From positions 1-11,336 of the forward strand of contig JAQIBO010000322.1 of the NCBI GenBank assembly GCA_027859055.1: a stretch of 11,336 nucleotides of DNA, written 5' to 3'. This DNA comes from Spirochaeta sp. GTDB taxonomy: Bacteria; Spirochaetota; Spirochaetia; DSM-27196; Alkalispirochaetaceae. Below, piece after piece: positions 7,206 to 11,336 of this stretch; the stretch's first letter is position 1, and each line of letters opens with the position of its first letter. A model generated the notes under the pieces. That model ran no database searches and was not told the DNA's origin. It was given only the letters and a program-made list of their open reading frames with translations. The translations under genes were made by a program, and so were the position numbers.

Positions 7206-8003
7206 ATGGCGTATATGCGATATCTGACAATTATTACCATTGCTGTTTTCTCACTTGGTTCGTGTGCCGACCTTTTCAAAGGTAATCTCTTTGAAGAGTT
7301 TGACGGTCCTCCCGACGCCTCGGATATCCTCGGGGACTACGTTGACGCCAATGGCCAAGTCTCCACCGGGGACGCCGCCGACTTTATCGCCGATCTGTCC
7401 GATGCCGCGGCGAGCGCGCGCTTTTACGATGACCTCAGTGCAAGTGACCGGACAAACCTGAACACAGCTCTTTCAAGCGTGTACGACAACGGCGCGGTTG
7501 CGGTTTCTACGCGGCAGGACGCCAGCATTCTCGCCGGCGAAATCGCGACCCGTGGTACCGACGCGGGCGAGACGATTAACAACGTGGCCAACGTGCTCGT
7601 CGCCGACGGCGGGGGCGATTCCTTTAACGATCCCGCCGCGCTGATGGACCTGATCATTCCCGACAGCGCCAAGGGCGACGCCGCGGCAATTGAGGCGATT
7701 ATCGACGATCTCATTACCGCCGCCGACGCGTATGAAGCGCTTGGAGCCACCCTCACGGACACAGACGGCGACGGTACCGACGACGGACCGGACGGGGCCA
7801 ACATGACCGAAATCGCGCAAAAAGCGGCGGTAGCGATCGCGGTGAAGAACCTCGCCGGCGATACCAGCAGCACCCAGCTCGCCGGCGATGTGGCCGCAGG
7901 TACCGTGGACACAAGCGGAAGTTACAGCGACCCGCTTGCCGGCGCCACAAATCTCGACAACATCCTCGAAGCCGGCGGACTCGGAGGCCTAATTGGCGTG
8001 TAA
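7206..8003 (+). CDS. Putative lipoprotein with a DxDxDG calcium-binding-like loop
   Basis: 265 aa, of unknown function. The N-terminus MAYMRYLTIITIAVFSLGSC has a short basic region, a hydrophobic core and a plausible lipobox (LGSC, Cys20), so it is probably lipidated and anchored in the envelope. The mature part is acidic and Ala/Asp/Gly-rich with many short helices. It contains one DTDGDGTDD stretch (185-193) matching the DxDxDGxxD calcium loop seen in dockerin and thrombospondin type 3 repeats. I chose ATG 7206 because GGGGGTG at 7192-7198 is correctly placed; ATG 7215 is an alternative giving a shorter n-region. The upstream TTG at 7176 lacks support. The stop overlaps the next gene by 11 nt, so it is probably coupled to the beta-barrel protein and may be its partner. 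It could instead be a surface protein unrelated in function. Confidence 0.7.
   Translation: MAYMRYLTIITIAVFSLGSCADLFKGNLFEEFDGPPDASDILGDYVDANGQVSTGDAADFIADLSDAAASARFYDDLSASDRTNLNTALSSVYDNGAVAVSTRQDASILAGEIATRGTDAGETINNVANVLVADGGGDSFNDPAALMDLIIPDSAKGDAAAIEAIIDDLITAADAYEALGATLTDTDGDGTDDGPDGANMTEIAQKAAVAIAVKNLAGDTSSTQLAGDVAAGTVDTSGSYSDPLAGATNLDNILEAGGLGGLIGV
7983..7987 (+). promoter_or_regulatory. Shine-Dalgarno supporting a TTG start
   Basis: GGAGG ends 5 nt before the TTG at 7993, within the coding end of the lipoprotein gene. It supports TTG as the start of the next gene, since no ATG or GTG in frame precedes the signal peptide. Confidence 0.7.
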
Positions 8004-9294
8004 GCTCCATCAGACGCCGGGCCGCGCGGCCGCGCTTTTCCTCGCCACGTTGCTGCTGGTGAGTGCGCCTTTGGCGGCAGAACGAATCAAACAGCCCGAG
8101 TTTCGCCGTATGAACCCGGAAATCATGGGGCAGGGCGGCTCGTACGCTGCGGTTGCCGAGGGGTACTCCTCGCTCTTCACCAACCCCGCCGGTATCGCCC
8201 TCACCACCGAGCCGGAACTGACACTGCCGTCAGCGACGGTCTGGGCTCACTCACGGCCGGACCTGCTCCTCTCAACGATCGGCGCGTTCAGCGGCGACGC
8301 CTCAGACACCGCCGCCGACGGCACCGAAAAAAGCCAGGAAGACCTGATTATCGACACCCTGCGCGAGCAGTTCACCACCAACGGATTCGGCATCGGGTCC
8401 GCCCTGGGAACCGGTTACGTAGGCAACCGCATCGGAATCGGCCTCGAGTTCGGCTTTGACAGCTACCTCTACGGGCCCACCTTTCCCCTCGGCCTCGGCG
8501 GCGAGATCAACAGCCGCCTTGCCCTGGCCGTCGGGTACGGCTACCCCTTTGAACTTGGCCCGGTGACCCTCGCCGTCGGGGGTACCCTGCGGCCAAGCCT
8601 GCGCGCCTCCTCCTTCGTGGACTCGGATACCGCGGCCAGTCTCATCACTCAGTTCACCGGTGTTGACACCGGCGACGTGGAAACCGGTACCGGCACTGAG
8701 GAGTCTGGCGGCCTGTTTGACACCCTCACCGCCCTCAACGGCTGGGGCGTAGGTTTTGACGCCGGTGTTATCGCCGAATACCGCCCGTTTCGTCTGGGCG
8801 TACAGGCGCGCAACCTGTTCAACACCCAGATGGACTACTCCAACAACAGCATCAACGAAATCATCGACGCCGCCGGGGAGGGCGGGCTTCCGGCCAAGCC
8901 GACAGACAGCAACGATCCCTCATACGTCAGTGACACCTATGTGATCCCCATGGAGATCGGTTTTGGCGGCGCGTGGCAGCCGGACCTCGGCGCGTACTCC
9001 GCAATCTTTGACCCTGAGCTCCACGCCCAGGTGACCGACCCGTTCAAACTCACCGATCAGGACCGGGAACGGGCACGCTCGTTCTGGACGCGCCTGCACT
9101 TCGGCACAGAGATGACGTTCCTGCAGTTTTTTGATCTGCGTTTTGGCATCAACCAGGGCTACTTTACGATGGGCACCGGCCTTGACCTGGCGTTTCTGGA
9201 GATCCAGTTTGCGATGTACAGCCAGGAATACGGCCGCTATCCCGGGGATCAGCAGGTTGGCGGCGCAGCCCTGGAGTTTGCCCTCCGCTGCTGA
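7993..9294 (+). CDS. Outer-membrane beta-barrel protein, FadL/TraF-like (NPAG motif)
   Basis: 433 aa with a TTG start. The signal peptide is a basic MACKLHQTPGR followed by a hydrophobic AAALFLATLLLVSA, with likely cleavage after LAA (residue 29). The mature start, MNPEIMGQGGSYAAVAEG then LFTNPAGIAL, is the pattern of FadL-like, PorV-like and TraF-like barrels, including spirochaetal UPF0164 proteins. Alternating polar/aromatic strands follow, with glycine-rich turns such as NRIGIGLEFGFDSYLYGP. Several Asp/Thr-rich loops are present, notably around VDTGDVETGTGTEE. The final strand is ALEFALRC, ending in Cys rather than the usual aromatic residue. Candidate roles are transport of hydrophobic ligands or a structural barrel; I cannot choose from the sequence. 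The 11-nt overlap with the lipoprotein gene implies coupled expression. The start could only be moved into the signal peptide. Confidence 0.75.
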   Translation: MACKLHQTPGRAAALFLATLLLVSAPLAAERIKQPEFRRMNPEIMGQGGSYAAVAEGYSSLFTNPAGIALTTEPELTLPSATVWAHSRPDLLLSTIGAFSGDASDTAADGTEKSQEDLIIDTLREQFTTNGFGIGSALGTGYVGNRIGIGLEFGFDSYLYGPTFPLGLGGEINSRLALAVGYGYPFELGPVTLAVGGTLRPSLRASSFVDSDTAASLITQFTGVDTGDVETGTGTEESGGLFDTLTALNGWGVGFDAGVIAEYRPFRLGVQARNLFNTQMDYSNNSINEIIDAAGEGGLPAKPTDSNDPSYVSDTYVIPMEIGFGGAWQPDLGAYSAIFDPELHAQVTDPFKLTDQDRERARSFWTRLHFGTEMTFLQFFDLRFGINQGYFTMGTGLDLAFLEIQFAMYSQEYGRYPGDQQVGGAALEFALRC

Positions 9295-9332
9295 TGGACC
9301 CGCCTCAGGGCACCCCGATCCCTCGCTCTTCC

Positions 9333-9346
9333 GCGCCGCGCGGCGC
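9333..9346. repeat. 14-bp perfect GC palindrome
   Basis: GCGCCGCGCGGCGC reads the same on both strands. It lies after the beta-barrel gene and 12 nt before the tRNA-Lys -35. No T-tract follows, so it is not a classical terminator. It may be a factor-dependent termination hairpin or simply GC-rich spacer. Confidence 0.5.
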
Positions 9347-9357
9347 CGCCTCGCGGG

Positions 9358-9386
9358 TTGACAGGCCGGGCCCGCCTCGCTATATT
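9358..9386 (+). promoter_or_regulatory. Promoter of tRNA-Lys
   Basis: A perfect TTGACA (9358-9363), a 17-nt spacer and TATATT (9381-9386, 5 of 6) form a near-consensus sigma-70 promoter. The expected start is about 9393, some 23 nt before the mature tRNA. This is the strongest promoter in the window, as expected for a stable RNA. Confidence 0.82.
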
Positions 9387-9415
9387 TCGCGGGCATACTA
9401 CACAACGTATCGCAC

Positions 9416-9488
9416 GGGCCGCTAGCTCAGCTGGTAGAGCAACGCCCTTTTAAGGCGTGGGTCACTGGTTCGAACCCAGTGCGGCTCA
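9416..9488 (+). tRNA. tRNA-Lys (anticodon UUU)
   Basis: A complete 73-nt cloverleaf. The acceptor GGGCCGC pairs with GCGGCTC with one G-U at position 2-71. The D stem is GCTC/GAGC. The anticodon stem ACGCC/GGCGT encloses the loop CTTTTAA with TTT at 34-36. The T arm is ACTGG-TTCGAAC-CCAGT, and the discriminator base is A. CCA is not encoded. Confidence 0.97.
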
Positions 9489-9501
9489 AGTCAGAATCAG
9501 C

Positions 9502-9531
9502 TTGATATTCCCCCGGGATTTCGGCTACATT
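9502..9531 (+). promoter_or_regulatory. Candidate promoter of tRNA-Glu
   Basis: TTGATA (9502-9507, 5 of 6) and TACATT (9526-9531, 4 of 6) are separated by 18 nt in the 55-nt gap between the two tRNAs. The predicted start is about 6 nt before the mature 5' end. Read-through from the tRNA-Lys promoter is also possible, since no terminator separates the genes. Confidence 0.45.
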
Positions 9532-9543
9532 CAACGACAACAC

Positions 9544-9615
9544 GTCTCCTTCGTCTAGTGGTTAGGACACCGGGTTTTCATCCCGGCAACGGGGGTTCAA
9601 TTCCCCCAGGAGATG
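9544..9615 (+). tRNA. tRNA-Glu (anticodon UUC)
   Basis: A complete 72-nt cloverleaf. The acceptor GTCTCCT pairs with AGGAGAT, closing with a G1-U72 wobble. The D stem is GTCT/GGAC with one T-G pair. The anticodon stem CCGGG/CCCGG encloses TTTTCAT with TTC at 34-36. The T arm is GGGGG-TTCAATT-CCCCC, and the discriminator base is G. CCA is not encoded. Its T-arm is copied at 11254-11271. Confidence 0.96.
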
Positions 9616-9623
9616 CTTTCCGT

Positions 9624-9656
9624 CGCCCGTTGCCACCGCGCACCGGGCGTTTTTTT
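9624..9656 (+). terminator. Intrinsic terminator of the tRNA unit
   Basis: CGCCCG (9624-9629) pairs with CGGGCG (9644-9649). An inner TGC/GCA extension lies after one mismatch. Seven T residues follow (9650-9656). It lies 8 nt after tRNA-Glu and ends the tRNA transcript. Confidence 0.88.
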
Positions 9657-9952
9657 GGTCCACTTGAAACGTAAAAACGAACTGCCGTTCTGCGGAGCGC
9701 TCTGCCCACCCCAGTGCGGTACACCGGATCGGTCCGCCGCCCGGGCGCTTTCGTCCCGGGCCAACTCAAAAAGAATATAGTCGATCTTGATCGTTGAACC
9801 GCGGAAACAGAAGATGCTGAGAGTCTCCAACGGCCGGACCAAAATACGATGGCCGGACCGCGACCTGCCGCGCGCGTCGACGCAAACTGGTGTCCGTATC
9901 GCAATGCTTCTTCTTTTGGTTTGCAAATTGGGAATCAGAATCCCGATTTGCA
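9657..9952. other. Non-coding spacer between the terminator and the ATPase gene
   Basis: About 300 bases without a supportable gene. Minus-strand open frames here run on into the tRNA-Glu gene and show no domain, so I leave them out. It holds a GC hairpin (GCCCGGG 9739-9745 with CCCGGGC 9755-9761), a 9-base direct repeat GGCCGGACC (9832-9840 and 9851-9859), a more AT-rich end, and the large inverted repeat listed separately. No promoter or RNA is evident in the first 260 bases. Confidence 0.6.
9922..9952. repeat. 12-bp inverted repeat abutting the ATPase promoter
   Basis: TGCAAATTGGGA (9922-9933) and TCCCGATTTGCA (9941-9952) are inverted copies. They form 11 Watson-Crick pairs and one G-U around a 7-nt centre. 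No T-tract follows on either strand, so it is not a standard terminator. Its right arm ends exactly where the proposed -35 begins (9953), a usual place for a dimeric regulator to bind. It could alternatively be a relic repeat end. Confidence 0.8.
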
Positions 9953-9981
9953 TTGAATAACCGCCGCTCCCGGAGTATCAT
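9953..9981 (+). promoter_or_regulatory. Candidate leaderless promoter of the ATPase gene
   Basis: TTGAAT (9953-9958, 4 of 6) and TATCAT (9976-9981, 5 of 6) are 17 nt apart. The expected transcription start is about 9988, which is the first base of the GTG start codon. The only GGAG (9972-9975) would lie upstream of the transcript start, so the message would be leaderless. Confidence 0.42.
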
Positions 9982-9987
9982 ACGGGT

Positions 9988-11175
9988 GTGGTACCTCGAA
10001 CCCTTGCTGCATCGGTACACCGCCTGTTGGAAAAATACCCGGTACTCTTTGTGACCGGTCCCCGACAGTCCGGTAAAACGACGCTTCTCAAAGCGCTTCT
10101 CCCCGACTATCGGTATGTCAACCTGGAGTTTCCTGATGAGCGGGAACGAGTCCGGGAAGATATCCGGTCATTCCTCAGTGAACACCGTGAGACTGGAGTG
10201 ATCATCGACGAGGCGCAGCGGTTGCCGGAACTCTTCTCCTACCTTCAAGGGTTCGTTGACGACACGGGGGAAATGGGGCGGTTCGTTCTTTCCGGGAGCC
10301 AGAATTACCTGCTTATGGAGGGGGTATCTCAGAGTCTTTCCGGACGGGTAGGGCTGCTCAATCTCCTCCCCTTCACCACCGAAGAACTCGCAGACACCGT
10401 GTACCGCTATGACGATCCCCTTGACTATGTATATCGTGGTATGTATCCCGCCACGTACGATCGGGATATCTCCCCAACGGATCTCTATCCCGGATATGTC
10501 CGCACCTATATCGAGCGAGATGTTCGCACCCTGAAGAACATCGGAGATCTCGATCGATTCCATCGGTTTCTCCAGCTGTGTGCCGGACGGGTGGGGCAGG
10601 TTGTCAATTTCTCCTCCCTCGCAAATGATCTCGGGATCGATCATAAAACGGTAAAGGCGTGGCTCTCGGTGCTGCAGGCGGGGTACATCGTATTTCTCCT
10701 GGGACCGCACCATCGCAACTTCAACAAGCGGGTCATCAAACAGTCAAAGCTCTATTTTTACGACTCCGGACTGGCCGCGTTTCTGACCGGTATCCGCCGG
10801 CGCCAGGAGCTGGACACGTTTCATCTTCGGGGTGCACTGTTCGAGAACTTCATCGTTTCCGAGTACGTCAAGGGTATGCACCATCGCGGGATGGAGCCGG
10901 ATGCGTGGTTCTTCCGGGATTCTACCGGGAACGAGGTCGATCTGATAATCGAACGAGCCGATGACGTGCGCGCCGTTGAGATAAAAGCGGGGAGTACCGT
11001 TTCCCGGGATTCATTCCGCAGCCTCGAACGTTACCGCACCTGGAGTGACCTGCCTCCGGAACAGGCGTATCTCCTCTATTCCGGCGATGAGTCGATGCAA
11101 CGAAAGGTCGCCCGCCTGCTGAGTTGGAAAGACCTGCCTGTGTTGCTGGATACAGACCGTACCAGCAGAAAATAG
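9988..11175 (+). CDS. AAA ATPase with DUF4143 (AAA_14-DUF4143 family)
   Basis: 395 aa, GTG start; MVPRTL followed by PVLFVTGPRQSGKTT is typical for the family N-terminus. The Walker A is GPRQSGKTT (24-32) and the Walker B is VIIDEAQ (71-77). LSGSQN (101-106) is the sensor-like stretch, followed by SLSGRVGLLNLLPF. A DUF4143 region follows (about 180-340): a helical part with FSSLANDLGIDHKTVKAWLSVLQAGYIVFLL resembling a winged helix, then LYFYDSGLAAFL and LRGALFENFIVSEYVK. The C-terminal fold looks PD-(D/E)XK-like, with GNEVDLI (Asp318) and AVEIKAG (Glu331, Lys333). The family is widespread and often horizontally acquired, and its function is not established. No antitoxin, methylase or other partner lies beside it. 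It stands alone between tRNA-Glu and a copied tRNA-Glu T-arm, which suggests it is cargo of a small insertion. Length is usual, with no frameshift. Confidence 0.92.
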   Translation: MVPRTLAASVHRLLEKYPVLFVTGPRQSGKTTLLKALLPDYRYVNLEFPDERERVREDIRSFLSEHRETGVIIDEAQRLPELFSYLQGFVDDTGEMGRFVLSGSQNYLLMEGVSQSLSGRVGLLNLLPFTTEELADTVYRYDDPLDYVYRGMYPATYDRDISPTDLYPGYVRTYIERDVRTLKNIGDLDRFHRFLQLCAGRVGQVVNFSSLANDLGIDHKTVKAWLSVLQAGYIVFLLGPHHRNFNKRVIKQSKLYFYDSGLAAFLTGIRRRQELDTFHLRGALFENFIVSEYVKGMHHRGMEPDAWFFRDSTGNEVDLIIERADDVRAVEIKAGSTVSRDSFRSLERYRTWSDLPPEQAYLLYSGDESMQRKVARLLSWKDLPVLLDTDRTSRK

Positions 11176-11253
11176 CGCGGAAGCATCGCGCGAAGCGTGT
11201 TTCAAGGTATAGCCGGACTCTCGGGTCTCGCCCCGCACGTAAATGAGATGATC

Positions 11254-11276
11254 CGGGGGTTCAATTCCCCCCAGGA
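11254..11276 (+). repeat. Duplicated tRNA-Glu T-arm (candidate attachment-site remnant)
   Basis: The 18 bases CGGGGGTTCAATTCCCCC (11254-11271) are identical to 9590-9607 in tRNA-Glu. After one extra C the following AGGA also matches the acceptor strand. No 5' half, anticodon stem or matching acceptor lies upstream, so this is a fragment and not a tRNA. Same-orientation copies 1664 bp apart, on either side of the ATPase gene, fit att sites of an element that entered the 3' end of the tRNA gene. Confidence 0.75.
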
Positions 11277-11336
11277 AGAGTCAAATCGCACCGCGTTGCG
11301 CGTCTCCCGATTCAAAGCGAGGCGTACCCGATATAC
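11277..11336. other. Right edge without recognised features
   Basis: No convincing gene start, tRNA or terminator is seen in the last 60 bases, nor in 11176-11253 between the ATPase stop and the T-arm copy. A gene may begin beyond the window. Confidence 0.4.

Noticed and set aside
9739..9761. GC hairpin as a second terminator
   Set aside because: The 7-bp stem is followed by no T-run on either strand.
9597..9953. Minus-strand open frame of 118 codons (and an overlapping one of 108) between the ATPase gene and tRNA-Glu
   Set aside because: They run into the tRNA-Glu gene, cross the terminator, lack a ribosome site and show no recognisable domain; the endings are typical false peptides read from a tRNA.
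11200..11278. A second, complete tRNA ending at the T-arm copy
   Set aside because: No D or anticodon stem and no acceptor partner for the bases after the T arm could be folded.

Overview
The window is high-GC bacterial chromosome carrying mostly housekeeping genes, with a short accessory-looking segment at the right end. I think it comes from a free-living spirochaete (Spirochaeta-like). The grounds are an isolated bactofilin, a TPR periplasmic protein, an exported beta-barrel of the NPAG/FadL-TraF-like type, and a ComEC without its beta-lactamase domain. This is inference from gene types, not a database result.

Layout. (1) 2-2489, plus strand: the last codons of an unidentified protein, a GTG-started ComEC/Rec2 channel protein and rsmA (16S rRNA dimethyladenosine transferase). 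comEC and rsmA overlap by 23 nt. (2) 2464-5142, minus strand: a tight operon transcribed pta > dapB > dapA, joining acetyl-phosphate metabolism to the first two committed steps of the diaminopimelate/lysine pathway. dapA runs into rsmA tail to tail with a 26-nt overlap. (3) 5143-5257: a divergent promoter region between pta and tyrA. (4) 5258-7123, plus strand: an arogenate/prephenate dehydrogenase (tyrA-like), a bactofilin with a perfect hexanucleotide repeat in its tail, and an exported TPR protein whose start overlaps the bactofilin stop. (5) 7206-9294, plus strand: a putative lipoprotein overlapping a TTG-started outer-membrane beta-barrel candidate, which I read as one translationally coupled cell-envelope pair. 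(6) 9358-9656: tRNA-Lys(UUU) with a near-consensus promoter, tRNA-Glu(UUC) with its own promoter, then an intrinsic terminator. (7) 9657-11336: a gene-poor spacer with a strong palindrome next to a promoter, one orphan AAA-ATPase/DUF4143 gene, and an 18-bp exact copy of the tRNA-Glu T-arm downstream.

The most interesting signal is the last part. The T-arm of tRNA-Glu recurs 1664 bp downstream and brackets a single ATPase/DUF4143 gene. This is the arrangement left by integration at the 3' end of a tRNA gene, but no integrase is visible. The ATPase gene also has a promoter-like pair whose predicted start site is its own GTG codon, with a 12-bp inverted repeat abutting the -35. A similar near-leaderless arrangement is seen at tyrA. 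I found no CRISPR array, transposase or riboswitch, and nothing I would call a proven new multigene system.
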